DNA of 64,000 nucleotides from DATJIG01 sp050260515 (GTDB taxonomy: Bacteria; Pseudomonadota; Alphaproteobacteria; SMXQ01). The position numbers and the translations under genes were made by a program. Each line of letters starts with the position of its first letter. Positions within the stretch are counted from its first letter, which is position 1. The DNA lies in the NCBI GenBank assembly GCA_050260515.1, contig JBLNCI010000038.1, positions 1-64,000 of the forward strand, read 5' to 3'. Under the pieces are notes generated by a model that saw only the letters and a list, made by a program, of their open reading frames with translations, did not search any database and was not told where the DNA came from. This document shows positions 10,551 to 19,349 of the stretch, in pieces.

Positions 10551-12467
10551 CTACTCCGCCGCCACTCCGTTGGGCGTGGCGCGCCGGCGAAGGTACGCCA
10601 ACAGGGCGATAATGGCCGCCGGCGTGATTCCGGGAATGCGGCCCGCCTGGCCGAGGGTGGCAGGCGCCACACGCTTCAGCTTCTCGCGGACCTCGGCGGA
10701 CAGGCCACCCACGGCGTCATAGTCGAGCCCGGCGGGGATTTCCTGGGCCTCCTCTCGCCGGAACGCCGCGATCTCGGTTTCCTGGCGGATGAGATAGCCC
10801 GCGTAGCGGGCGTCGATCTCAAGGGCTTGGGCGACGTGCGACGAAACGTCGCCGAAGGCGGGCCAGACGGTGGCGATTGTCGCCATCGACATTCCGGGAA
10901 GGCCAAGAACGTCGTGGGCGCTGCGTGCGCTGCCGTCGCGCGGCACGGCGAGCCCGAGCTTTCCCAAGTCTTCGGCAGACGACCGGGTGGCGCAAAGGGC
11001 CTGCTTCGCGTCTCGGTATGCCGCCTCCTTTTGAGCGAACGCGGTTCGACGCGCCGCGCCGACGCAGCCGACGCGGGTCCCCTCGCCGGTGAGGCGGAAA
11101 TCCGCGTTGTCGGCCCGCAGCGTCAGCCGGTACTCGGCCCGCGAGGTGAACATCCGGTACGGCTCGGTGACCCCCTGGGTGACGAGGTCATCGATGAGCA
11201 CGCCGATGTAGCCCTGGCTGCGATCGAGCACGAACCCGTCGGCCGGCGCATCGCCTGAAGCGCGACCAGCGGACAGCGCCGCGTTGATGCCAGCCATGAT
11301 GCCTTGAGCCGCCGCCTCTTCGTACCCCGTCGTGCCGTTGATCTGGCCGGCGAAGAACAGCCGCGGAATCCGCCGCGTCTCCAGGGTCGGCCGGAGCTCG
11401 CGCGGATCGACGTAGTCGTATTCCACTGCATACCCCGGGCGAATCATGCGGACCCGCTCGAGCCCCGGGATTGTGGCGAGCAACGCGAGCTGCACGTCCT
11501 CGGGCAACGACGTGGAAATGCCGTTGGGATAGACGGTCGGGTCGTCGAGGCCTTCGGGCTCGAGATAGATCTGATGCCGCGACCGGTCCGCGAACCGCAC
11601 CACCTTGTCCTCGATCGACGGGCAGTACCGCGGTCCGCGACTCTGGATCTGGCCCGAGTACATCGGCGCCCGATGTATGTTCCCGCGAATCAGCGCGTGG
11701 CTCTCCTCGGTGGTCCCCGTGATGAAGCAGCTCACCTGCGGCGTCGTGATGCCCCGGCTGAGAAACGAGAACGGGACCGGCGGATCGTCGCCGCGCTGTT
11801 CTTCCAACGCTGCCCAGTCGACGGTGCGCCCATCGAGACGCGGCGGTGTGCCGGTCTTCAGCCGACCGAGGGCGAAGCCGAAGCGTTCGAGCGTCCGCGA
11901 CAGCCCCACGCTCGGCGCTTCGCCGACCCGGCCCGCGGGCGTCGTCTTCTCGCCGATGTGGATCAAGCCGCGCAGGAACGTGCCGGTGGTCAGCACGACA
12001 GCTCCGCAGCGGATCGTCTCTCCAGCCGAAGTGACGACGCCGGTCACGCGCCCGGCGTCGTCAAGCATCACGTCCTCGGCCGAGCCCGCGGCGATGGTGA
12101 GCCCGGGCTGCTCTTTCAGCAGCCGCTGCACCGCAGTCCGGTACAGCTTGCGGTCGGCCTGGGCGCGCGGGCCCCAGACCGCTGGACCCTTGGACGCGTT
12201 CAGGACCCGGAACTGAATGCCGGCCGCGTCAGCGGCCCGGCCCATGATGCCGTCGAGCGCGTCGATCTCGCGCACGAGCTGACCCTTGCCGATCCCGCCG
12301 ATCGCCGGGTTGCACGACATTTCGCCAATGGTTTCAGGTTTTTGCGTGAGCAGCAGGGTGCGGGCACCCATCCGCACAGCCGCGGCTGCGGCCTCGCAGC
12401 CGGCGTGTCCGCCGCCGACCACAACGACATCGAAACGTTCCGATCCCATGCGTTTCACGTGAAACAA
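10551..12467 (-). CDS. mnmG: tRNA uridine-5-carboxymethylaminomethyl modification enzyme MnmG (GidA)
   Basis: Product of up to 638 residues. It is the FAD-dependent partner of MnmE in modifying wobble U34 of certain tRNAs. It shows the FAD dinucleotide fold FDVVVVGGGHAGCEAA, the GidA signatures SCNPAIGGIGKG and GPRYCPSIEDK, and the C-terminal helical domain. The start may be TTG 12467, whose first codons are a parS site (FHVK), or ATG 12449 (MGSERFD). I give the longer form; the shorter is about equally likely. mnmE lies 80 bases upstream on the same strand. Confidence 0.95.
   Translation of the reverse strand: MFHVKRMGSERFDVVVVGGGHAGCEAAAAAVRMGARTLLLTQKPETIGEMSCNPAIGGIGKGQLVREIDALDGIMGRAADAAGIQFRVLNASKGPAVWGPRAQADRKLYRTAVQRLLKEQPGLTIAAGSAEDVMLDDAGRVTGVVTSAGETIRCGAVVLTTGTFLRGLIHIGEKTTPAGRVGEAPSVGLSRTLERFGFALGRLKTGTPPRLDGRTVDWAALEEQRGDDPPVPFSFLSRGITTPQVSCFITGTTEESHALIRGNIHRAPMYSGQIQSRGPRYCPSIEDKVVRFADRSRHQIYLEPEGLDDPTVYPNGISTSLPEDVQLALLATIPGLERVRMIRPGYAVEYDYVDPRELRPTLETRRIPRLFFAGQINGTTGYEEAAAQGIMAGINAALSAGRASGDAPADGFVLDRSQGYIGVLIDDLVTQGVTEPYRMFTSRAEYRLTLRADNADFRLTGEGTRVGCVGAARRTAFAQKEAAYRDAKQALCATRSSAEDLGKLGLAVPRDGSARSAHDVLGLPGMSMATIATVWPAFGDVSSHVAQALEIDARYAGYLIRQETEIAAFRREEAQEIPAGLDYDAVGGLSAEVREKLKRVAPATLGQAGRIPGITPAAIIALLAYLRRRATPNGVAAE
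12451..12466. other. parS site 3, at the 5' end of mnmG
   Basis: CGTTTCACGTGAAACA matches parS at 15 of 16 positions, with the same first-base change as site 1. It either encodes the first residues of MnmG (Phe-His-Val-Lys) if TTG 12467 is used, or lies in the leader if ATG 12449 is used. Confidence 0.9.
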
Positions 12468-12547
12468 TCGACAGTTAGACGCGTTGCACGTACGTCAGAC
12501 GCGTACTCGGCTAGCGGCGAACTGGCAATACGTACATCTGTACGCGT
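12468..12547. repeat. Short repeats in the mnmG-mnmE gap
   Basis: This 80-bp gap holds AGACGCGT twice (12477-12484 and 12497-12504, exactly 20 bp apart) and TACGCGT at 12541-12547. The palindrome ACGTACGT lies between them. The spacing of about two helical turns would suit a bound dimer, but no known operator is recognised. Confidence 0.4.
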
Positions 12548-13888
12548 TTACTTCCCGATGCAGAACTCTCGGAAGATCACGTCGAGCACATCCTCGACGC
12601 CGATCTCGCCGGTGATGACGCCAAGGGCCCGCGCCGCGCGACGGAGATATTCCCCGGCCAGCTCGACCTCAGCCAAACCGAGGGCACTGCGTAATGCAGC
12701 GGCCGCCCGTTGTACACCCTCGCGATGGCGCACCCGGGTGATCGCCGCCGTCTCGGGCAACGCGGCGAGGTCCGCCGCCCGGTCCCGAACCGCTTTCAGG
12801 AGCTCGCCCAGTCCCTCGCCCGTCTTGGCCGATACCCAGAGCCCCTCCGTCTTCCCCCGACGCGCATCCGCCACCAGGTCCGCCTTGTTGAACACAGCAA
12901 TGGCATTCCCGTTCGTCGGCTCGTTCGCGGCGGTCGCATCGTGGACCGCGAGGACGATATCCGCCTCGCCGGCCCACGCCCGGGCACGGCGCACACCCTC
13001 GGCCTCGATCTCGTCCGCGCTGTCGCGCAGGCCCGCGGTGTCGGCGAGCACCACCGGCACTCCACCCAGATCGAGCGAGACTTCGACCACGTCCCGCGTC
13101 GTCCCGGGACGGCTCGACACGATCGCCACGTCCCGTCCCGCGAGCGCATTCAGCAGGCTCGACTTGCCGACGTTCGGCGCGCCGACGATCGCGACGCGCA
13201 ACCCGTCGCGGATGCGTTCGCCGCGCCGGTCGTCCGCCAGGTGCTTTTCCATGGCCGACAGCAGCGCCTCGATCCGCGGCCGCGTCTCGTCGAAGATCGC
13301 CGCCGGAATGTCCTCGTCCGGAAAATCGATTCCCGCTTCAAAACGAGCAAGAATCCCGAGGATTTCGCGCTTCCAGCCGTCATACAGCGAACCCAGCGCG
13401 CCCTCGAGCTGCCGTCGCGCCTGGCGCCTCTGGGACTCGGTCTCTGCCGCGACGAGATCGGCGAGCGCCTCCACCCGGGTGAGGTCGAGCTTGCCGGCTT
13501 CCAGCGCCCGTCGCGTGAACTCGCCCGGCGCCGCCGCGCGTGTTCCCGGTACCGACACGAGCGCCTCGGTCACCGCGCGGGCGATCGCCCGGCCACCATG
13601 AAGGTACAGCTCGATGACGTCTTCGCCGGTGAAGCTCGCGGGACCCTCAAACCAGACCGCCAGGCCGTCGTCGATGACCTCTCCGGTGGCGCGCGCGTGG
13701 ACCCGCACGCGCACCATCGAGCGCGCATCCGGAAGCGACCGCCGGCAGAGGGCGGCGAACACGTCCGCCGCCGCGGGACCCGAGACGCGCCACACCGCGA
13801 CCCCGGCCGCGCCCGGCGCGCTGGCGAGCGCGAAAATCGTCGCGCGATCCGCCGCGCCATCGCGCGGCACTGCCACGGATTTGCTCAC
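12548..13888 (-). CDS. mnmE: tRNA modification GTPase MnmE (TrmE)
   Basis: Product of 446 residues. It works with MnmG on wobble uridine. An N-terminal folate-binding domain is followed by a helical domain with an inserted G domain: G1 GAPNVGKS at 236-243, TTRD near 263, G3 DTAG at 283-286, NKAD for G4. The C-terminus is CIGK, with the conserved catalytic cysteine. The frame is open much further upstream, but homology begins at GTG 13888 (VSKSVAVPRDG), which gives the normal length. It is divergent from the gene at 13970. Confidence 0.95.
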   Translation of the reverse strand: MSKSVAVPRDGAADRATIFALASAPGAAGVAVWRVSGPAAADVFAALCRRSLPDARSMVRVRVHARATGEVIDDGLAVWFEGPASFTGEDVIELYLHGGRAIARAVTEALVSVPGTRAAAPGEFTRRALEAGKLDLTRVEALADLVAAETESQRRQARRQLEGALGSLYDGWKREILGILARFEAGIDFPDEDIPAAIFDETRPRIEALLSAMEKHLADDRRGERIRDGLRVAIVGAPNVGKSSLLNALAGRDVAIVSSRPGTTRDVVEVSLDLGGVPVVLADTAGLRDSADEIEAEGVRRARAWAGEADIVLAVHDATAANEPTNGNAIAVFNKADLVADARRGKTEGLWVSAKTGEGLGELLKAVRDRAADLAALPETAAITRVRHREGVQRAAAALRSALGLAEVELAGEYLRRAARALGVITGEIGVEDVLDVIFREFCIGK

Positions 13889-13969
13889 CGACCAGGTCCG
13901 ATCACCGCTTGAGTTGCGGAGATTGCACGTCAAACTGGCCACCCGCAAGCGAAGGCCCCGCGTGACGCC

Positions 13970-16003
13970 ATGATCGGCAACCTGCTCTCCCAGGAAACGA
14001 GCCCCTATCTTCTCCAGCACAAGGACAACCCGGTCGCGTGGCGGCCGTGGGGACCGGAGGCATTCGAGGAGGCCCGCCGCGACGGCAAGCCGATCCTCCT
14101 GTCCGTGGGCTACGCCGCGTGCCACTGGTGCCATGTGATGGCGCACGAGAGCTTCGAGAACGCCGATACCGCGGCGCTGATGAACCAGCTCTTCGTCAAC
14201 ATCAAGGTCGACCGAGAGGAGCGCCCCGACGTCGACGCCATCTATCAGACCGCGCTCGCGCTGCTCGGTGAGCAGGGCGGCTGGCCGCTCACCATGTTCC
14301 TCACCGACAAGGCCGAGCCGTTCTGGGGCGGCACCTACTTCCCGCCGGAGCCACGGTACGGACGCCCCGCGTTCAAGCAGGTGCTGACCGGCGTCGCCGA
14401 CGTCTACCGCGGGTCGACGGACAAGGTCGCGCACAACGTCACGGCGCTGATCGGCGCGCTGCAGAAGCTGTCCGACGGCAGCGGCACCGGCGCGGTCGTC
14501 CTCAACCGCGCGCTCCTCGACCGCGTCGCCGAGCGCGTGCTGCGCGAGTTCGATCCGATCAACGGCGGCATCGGCTCGGCGCCCAAGTTCCCCCACGTGC
14601 CGCACTTCGAGATGATCTGGCGCGCGTGGCTGCGCACCCACACCGAAGCGTACCGCGCGGCCGACGTGCATTCGCTCGAACGCATGAGCGAAGGCGGCAT
14701 CTACGATCATCTCGGCGGCGGGTACGCGCGCTACGCGACCGACGCGACCTGGCTCGTGCCGCACTTCGAGAAGATGCTGTACGACAACGCGCAGCTCCTC
14801 GAAGCGCTCGCGACGGTCTGGACCGGCACGCGGCGTCCTCTGTTCGCGCAGCGCGCGCGGGAGACAGTGGGCTGGCTGCTGCGCGAGATGGTGACCGACG
14901 AGGGCGCGTTCGCGTCGTCGCTCGATGCCGACAGCGAGGGCGAGGAAGGCCGCTTCTACGTCTGGACCGAGCCCGAGATCGACGCCCTGCTCGGCGGCGA
15001 CGCGGCGTTGTTCAAGCGCGTCTACGACGTGCGCCCCGAGGGCAACTGGGAGGGCAAGACCATCCTCAATCGCCTGCACCGGCCGCTCGTCTCCGAGGAC
15101 GAAGAGACGCAGCTCGCGGCGATGCGGGCGCGGCTGCTCGAGGTGCGCGACCGTCGTGTGCATCCCGGGCGCGACGACAAGGTCTTGGTCGACTGGAACG
15201 GCCTGATGATCGCCGCGCTGGTCGAGGCGGGACTCGTGTTCGACCAGCCGTCGTGGATCGCGGCCGCCGAAAAGGCCTACGGCTTTCTGCGCGGCCTCGC
15301 GCGCGACGGCAGGCTGCCTCACGCCTACCGCGCCGGGCGCACCACCGGTCGCGGCCTGCTCGACGATCACGCGCAGATGGCGCGCGCCGCGCTCAAGCTG
15401 TTCGAAGCGACGGGGGAATCGCGCTACGTCGACGATGCGCGCGCATTCGTCGCCACCCTTGACCGCCACTACTGGGACGAGGAGCGCGGCGGCTATTTCT
15501 TCACGCCCGACGACGCCTCCGATCTCATCGTCCGCACCCGCACCGCCGTCGACGCGGCGACGCCGTCGGGCAACGGCGTCATGGTCGGTGTGCTCGCGCG
15601 GCTCCACGCGATCACTGGTGAGGACGCGTACCGCGCCCGCGCGCAGAGCGTGGTCGATGCATTCTCCGGCGAAATCGAGCGCAACTTCTTCCCGCTCGCC
15701 ACACTGCTCAACGGCGTGGAGACCCTCGAGCACCTGCAACAGGTCGTCGTCGTGGGACCGCACGGCGACGCGGCGACACGCGAGATGATGCGCGCGGCCG
15801 TCTCGGTGTCCGCGCCCGACCGCCAGCTCCATCTCGTCGCCCCCGACGCGACGCTCCCGCCCGGCCATCCGGCGGCGGCCAAGCGCATGATCGGCGGCGC
15901 TCCGACCGCCTACATCTGCGTCGGGCCGGTGTGCGGACCACCGGTGACCGATCCCGGAGCGCTGGCCGCGGCGCTCACCGATCAAGATGGGGAACGATCA
16001 TGA
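13970..16003 (+). CDS. DUF255/YyaL-type thioredoxin-fold protein
   Basis: Product of 677 residues. Residues about 1-160 are the thioredoxin-like DUF255 domain, beginning NLLSQETSPYLLQHKDNP and carrying CHWC at residues 51-54 inside SVGYAACHWCHVM. The rest is an alpha/alpha-toroid region resembling N-acylglucosamine 2-epimerase. The family (YyaL, SPATA20) is very widespread, but its reaction is not established. The stop overlaps the MGMT start (ATGA at 16000). It starts 81 bases from the divergent mnmE. Confidence 0.9.
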   Translation: MIGNLLSQETSPYLLQHKDNPVAWRPWGPEAFEEARRDGKPILLSVGYAACHWCHVMAHESFENADTAALMNQLFVNIKVDREERPDVDAIYQTALALLGEQGGWPLTMFLTDKAEPFWGGTYFPPEPRYGRPAFKQVLTGVADVYRGSTDKVAHNVTALIGALQKLSDGSGTGAVVLNRALLDRVAERVLREFDPINGGIGSAPKFPHVPHFEMIWRAWLRTHTEAYRAADVHSLERMSEGGIYDHLGGGYARYATDATWLVPHFEKMLYDNAQLLEALATVWTGTRRPLFAQRARETVGWLLREMVTDEGAFASSLDADSEGEEGRFYVWTEPEIDALLGGDAALFKRVYDVRPEGNWEGKTILNRLHRPLVSEDEETQLAAMRARLLEVRDRRVHPGRDDKVLVDWNGLMIAALVEAGLVFDQPSWIAAAEKAYGFLRGLARDGRLPHAYRAGRTTGRGLLDDHAQMARAALKLFEATGESRYVDDARAFVATLDRHYWDEERGGYFFTPDDASDLIVRTRTAVDAATPSGNGVMVGVLARLHAITGEDAYRARAQSVVDAFSGEIERNFFPLATLLNGVETLEHLQQVVVVGPHGDAATREMMRAAVSVSAPDRQLHLVAPDATLPPGHPAAAKRMIGGAPTAYICVGPVCGPPVTDPGALAAALTDQDGERS

Positions 16004-16506
16004 GCTCCGGCTCGATCACCGTCTCGACACCGCTCGGGACTCTCGCGATCACCGAGCGCGACGGCGCGCTCGTCGCCATCGACTGGCACGCGCCCCCAGC
16101 ATCGCAACGCCGATCCACGGTGCTGCTCCAGCGGGCGAAGTCGCAGCTCGAACGCTATTTCGCGGGCGCGCTCACCCAATTTGCGCTCCCGTGCGCGCCA
16201 GCGGGCACTGCCTTCCAGCAGCGGGTGTGGGCGGCACTGTGCCGAATTCCTTACGGCGAGACCATCACCTACGGCGAGCTCGCGCGTCGGGTCGGATCGG
16301 CGCCGCGCGCGGTCGGCGCCGCGTGCGGTGCGAACCCGCTGCCGATCGTCATCCCATGTCATCGCGTCGTCGCGCGGAACGGCGCGCTGCACGGCTACTC
16401 CGGCATGGGCGGACTCGACACCAAGGCGCGACTCCTCGCGCTCGAGCGCGGCGAGGCGGACCTGTTCGGCTCCGGCGCCGACCGGCCCGGCCGAATTGCC
16501 TCGTGA
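16000..16506 (+). CDS. ogt: Methylated-DNA-[protein]-cysteine S-methyltransferase
   Basis: Product of 168 residues, the length of a stand-alone Ogt-type enzyme. It removes methyl groups from O6-methylguanine by transfer to its own cysteine. The active site is PCHRVV with Cys120. The helix-turn-helix region IPYGETITYGELARRVG and the asparagine hinge (CGANPLPIVIP) are intact. It is translationally coupled to the YyaL-like gene. No Ada-type regulatory domain is present. Confidence 0.93.
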   Translation: MSSGSITVSTPLGTLAITERDGALVAIDWHAPPASQRRSTVLLQRAKSQLERYFAGALTQFALPCAPAGTAFQQRVWAALCRIPYGETITYGELARRVGSAPRAVGAACGANPLPIVIPCHRVVARNGALHGYSGMGGLDTKARLLALERGEADLFGSGADRPGRIAS

Positions 16507-16595
16507 CGAGATACCGTCGATGCTGATTTAGTGCGGCTCCGGTTCAGACCGGAACCCCGCCTCGAAGACAACGCTGCAAGAACAAGAGGACGCTC

Positions 16596-17321
16596 ATGCC
16601 CGACATCCAGATCAACGCCGCTGACGGCGGCACCTTCTCCGCCTACCTCGCCGTTCCCGCGCAGATGCCTGCCCCCGGGCTCGTGCTGGCGCAGGAGATC
16701 TTCGGCGTGAACAAGGTGATGCGGACGATCGCCGACACGTTCGCGTCGCAGGGCTTCGTTGCGATCTGTCCGGACCTGTTCTGGCGCCAGGAGCCGAACG
16801 TGCAGATCACCGACGGCTCCGAGGCGGAATGGGCCAAGGCGTTCCAGCTCTTCCAGGGCTTCAACGTCGACAAGGGGGTGGACGACCTGAAGGCCACGCT
16901 CGCGGCGTTGCGCAAGCGGCCGGAGTGCAACGGCAAGGTCGGCGCGATCGGCTACTGCCTCGGCGGATCGCTCGCCTATCTCATGGCGACGCGCTCGGAC
17001 GCCGACTGCTCGGTCGGCTACTACGGCGTCAGCATCCAGCAGTACCTGGGCGAGGCGAAGAACATCAAGAAGCCGCTGCTCCTGCACATCGCCGAGAACG
17101 ACAAGTTCGTGCCGAAGGAAGCGCAGGAGCAGATCAAGGGTGCGCTCTCCGGCAATCCGCTGGTGACGATCCACAGCTATCCCGGCGCCGACCACGCGTT
17201 CGCCCGCGTCGGCGGCCAGTCGTATGTCGCCGAGACCGCATCGCTCGCCAACCAGCGCACCGAGGCCTTCCTCGACAAGAACCTCGGGCGGCCCGCGCGC
17301 AAGCGGCCGCACCAGGGCTGA
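16596..17321 (+). CDS. Dienelactone hydrolase family protein
   Basis: Product of 241 residues with an alpha/beta-hydrolase fold. The nucleophile is Cys121 in GYCLGGS, the elbow typical of dienelactone hydrolases. The acid is probably Asp in AENDKF and the histidine is in GADHAFAR. DLH opens lactone rings in chloro-aromatic breakdown, but most genomic homologues have unknown substrates, and no aromatic-degradation genes are nearby. It lies 12 bases before the quinone oxidoreductase, so the two are probably co-transcribed. Confidence 0.9.
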   Translation: MPDIQINAADGGTFSAYLAVPAQMPAPGLVLAQEIFGVNKVMRTIADTFASQGFVAICPDLFWRQEPNVQITDGSEAEWAKAFQLFQGFNVDKGVDDLKATLAALRKRPECNGKVGAIGYCLGGSLAYLMATRSDADCSVGYYGVSIQQYLGEAKNIKKPLLLHIAENDKFVPKEAQEQIKGALSGNPLVTIHSYPGADHAFARVGGQSYVAETASLANQRTEAFLDKNLGRPARKRPHQG

Positions 17322-17333
17322 GCGGAGCGCGTC

Positions 17334-18311
17334 ATGGCCAAAGCGAAAGCCATCGTCATCCGCAAGGTCGGCGGCCCCGAGGCGATGGAGTACACCGACG
17401 TCGACGTGCCGGAGCCCAAGGCGGGCGAGGCGCTGATCCGCCACACCGCGATCGGCCTCAACTTCATCGACACCTACTTCCGCAGCGGGCTCTATGCGGC
17501 GAATCCGCCGTTCGTGCTCGGCATGGAAGGCGCCGGCGTGGTCGAGAAGCTCGGCGAGGGAGTGACGGGCCTCAATGTCGGCGACCGGGTCGCCTATACC
17601 GGCCAGCTCGGCTCCTACTGCGAGCGTCGGGTCGTGCCCGCGGACCGCCTCGTCAAGGTGCCGAAGGACGTCTCCGACGAGACCGCCGCCGCGATGATGC
17701 TCAAGGGCCTCACCGCGCATTACCTGCTGCATCGCACCTATCGCGTCGGACCCGGCGACACGATCCTGGTGCATGCGGCGGCCGGCGGCGTCGGCCTGAT
17801 CGTCTGCCAGTGGGCGAAGTTCCTCGGCGCCACCGTGATCGGCACGGTCGGCAGCGACGCCAAGGCGAAGCTCGCGAAGGACCACGGCTGCGATCACCCG
17901 ATCGTCTACACCCGCGAGGATTTCGTCGCGCGCGTGAAGGAGATCACCGGCGGCAACGGCGTGCCGGTGGTCTACGACGGCGTCGGCAAGGACACCTTCG
18001 AGAAGTCGCTCGACTGTCTGCGCCCGCTCGGGCTGATGGTGAGCTTCGGCAACGCCTCGGGCCCGGTCCCGCCGATCAGCCTTCTCACCCTCACGCAGAA
18101 GGGGTCGCTGTTCGTCACGCGCCCGACGCTCGCGCACTACGTCGCGCGCCGCGACGATCTCGACGACGCGGCGCAGGAGCTGTTCAAGGCGGTGCGCACC
18201 GGCGTCGTGCAGATCGAGATCGGCCGCAAGTATCCGCTCAAGGACGCGGCCCAGGCCCACAAGGACCTCGAGTCGCGCAAGACGACCGGCTCGCAGGTGC
18301 TGCTGCCGTAG
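17334..18311 (+). CDS. NADPH:quinone reductase (zeta-crystallin type)
   Basis: Product of 325 residues of the medium-chain dehydrogenase/reductase superfamily without the catalytic zinc ligands. It has the GroES-like N-terminal domain (RSGLYAANPPFVLGMEGAGVV) and the nucleotide-binding loop AAAGGVGLIVCQ. It should reduce quinones with NADPH in the cytoplasm and is close to E. coli Qor. It ends three bases before the convergent RES toxin gene. Confidence 0.9.
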   Translation: MAKAKAIVIRKVGGPEAMEYTDVDVPEPKAGEALIRHTAIGLNFIDTYFRSGLYAANPPFVLGMEGAGVVEKLGEGVTGLNVGDRVAYTGQLGSYCERRVVPADRLVKVPKDVSDETAAAMMLKGLTAHYLLHRTYRVGPGDTILVHAAAGGVGLIVCQWAKFLGATVIGTVGSDAKAKLAKDHGCDHPIVYTREDFVARVKEITGGNGVPVVYDGVGKDTFEKSLDCLRPLGLMVSFGNASGPVPPISLLTLTQKGSLFVTRPTLAHYVARRDDLDDAAQELFKAVRTGVVQIEIGRKYPLKDAAQAHKDLESRKTTGSQVLLP

Positions 18312-18314
18312 GCG

Positions 18315-18797
18315 TTAAGGAGCGAACAGCCGGCTGTCCCACCAGACGGGTTGATGCAGCGACGTCGCGATCCTCGGAAAGTCCGGGTGCTCCGGATTGA
18401 TCAGGACGTTGCGCTCGATCCGCGCCACCACGCTCGGTACCAGCAGGATGAGAGAGCGCCGGCTTGTCTGCCACTCGTCGCCGTAGCGCTTGCTCGATGC
18501 GCCCGCCTGCTCAAACCAGTCGGGCAGCGCGGCGACGTTCAACACCTCGTAGGATACGCCGGGCGGTATCGTGATCTCGATGTAATGCTGATTCGGCGGC
18601 ACGCTCCCGCTGCCGTGAACCAGCTTCTCGAGCATCGCCGTGGAGTAGTGCTCGGCCGCGTAGATCATCGGGCACGCCGAGGTATTCCACCGGCCCGGGT
18701 AGAGTTTCGAGCCGGTCGCGTCGAAGATCGGATACGTCCCGTTCGGATCGCCGATTCGATAACAGATGAGAACGCGATCGAGAATCTGACCCGTCAC
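18315..18797 (-). CDS. RES-domain toxin (NAD+ phosphorylase family)
   Basis: Product of 160 residues from GTG 18797. It shows the RES pattern: a YRIGD-type arginine, GRWN and an ACPMIYAAEH block, followed by a conserved glutamate region. In characterised pairs the RES protein degrades NAD+ and stops growth. The GTG overlaps the antitoxin stop (GTGA), the usual coupling for this type II system. The frame is open upstream but only inside the antitoxin, so the short form is chosen. Confidence 0.85.
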   Translation of the reverse strand: MTGQILDRVLICYRIGDPNGTYPIFDATGSKLYPGRWNTSACPMIYAAEHYSTAMLEKLVHGSGSVPPNQHYIEITIPPGVSYEVLNVAALPDWFEQAGASSKRYGDEWQTSRRSLILLVPSVVARIERNVLINPEHPDFPRIATSLHQPVWWDSRLFAP

Positions 18798-19231
18798 GCG
18801 GCCGAGCCGGTTTCGAGCCGACCGAGAACGTCCCGCACGATCTGGGCGCCGACCTCGTTGTCGAGGACGAGATCGACCGGACGTCTGCGGTCCAACAGAG
18901 GATGCTCGCGGTACAGGAACTGCCGCGCCTGCTCTTCCGATTTCCAGATCCGAACCGCCATCTGCCACACGTCGGCGACGCGAGACAGCACCGCGCTCTG
19001 CTCGGCACTCAGCTTCTTCGGCGGTTTCGCCTTGAGCCGCGCCAGCGTCGCACGCGGCACGATGCGGTACTTGAAGTGGGAGTCGCCGGGCGCCACCGCT
19101 TGCGCCACCCGCTCGAGGCTTTTCACCGGAAAGCCCTTATGCACCAGCGACAGATACTGCAGCGACGAGGCGATCCGGGCCGGGGGTTCGGCCAGACCCA
19201 GCACCTTGGCGGTTTCGAGAAAGTCGCTCAT
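18794..19231 (-). CDS. Xre/MbcA/ParS-family antitoxin
   Basis: Product of 145 residues. The N-terminal half resembles an Xre-like helix-turn-helix region (FPVKSLERVAQAVAP, RIVPRATLARLK). The C-terminal half is the toxin-binding DUF2384 type, with ARQFLYREHPLLDRRRPVDLVLD, which caps the RES active site in known structures. It precedes and overlaps the toxin gene. A set of ATGAGACAT repeats directly upstream is a likely autoregulatory operator. Confidence 0.85.
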   Translation of the reverse strand: MSDFLETAKVLGLAEPPARIASSLQYLSLVHKGFPVKSLERVAQAVAPGDSHFKYRIVPRATLARLKAKPPKKLSAEQSAVLSRVADVWQMAVRIWKSEEQARQFLYREHPLLDRRRPVDLVLDNEVGAQIVRDVLGRLETGSAA

Positions 19232-19246
19232 TCCAGCCTCCCTCTA

Positions 19247-19277
19247 ATGAGACATAATATAGTCTCACATGAGACAT
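19247..19277. promoter_or_regulatory. Predicted operator/promoter of the RES-Xre operon
   Basis: ATGAGACAT occurs twice in the same orientation, at 19247-19255 and 19269-19277, 22 bp apart. TGAGAC at 19248-19253 forms an inverted repeat with GTCTCA at 19262-19267. The 8-bp AT-only spacer could serve as a -10 element for the minus-strand antitoxin. The site is 15 bases before the antitoxin ATG, as expected for type II autoregulation. Confidence 0.65.
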
Positions 19278-19349
19278 CCCGCAATGGCTCGCCGCCGGCT
19301 GCAGCCGCCTCTAAAATCCGCGGGCAACGCAGCCTTAGGACGATCCCTC

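Noticed and set aside
10551..13601. Long plus-strand open frames over mnmG and mnmE
   Set aside because: They are antisense to two certain genes and show only low-complexity composition.
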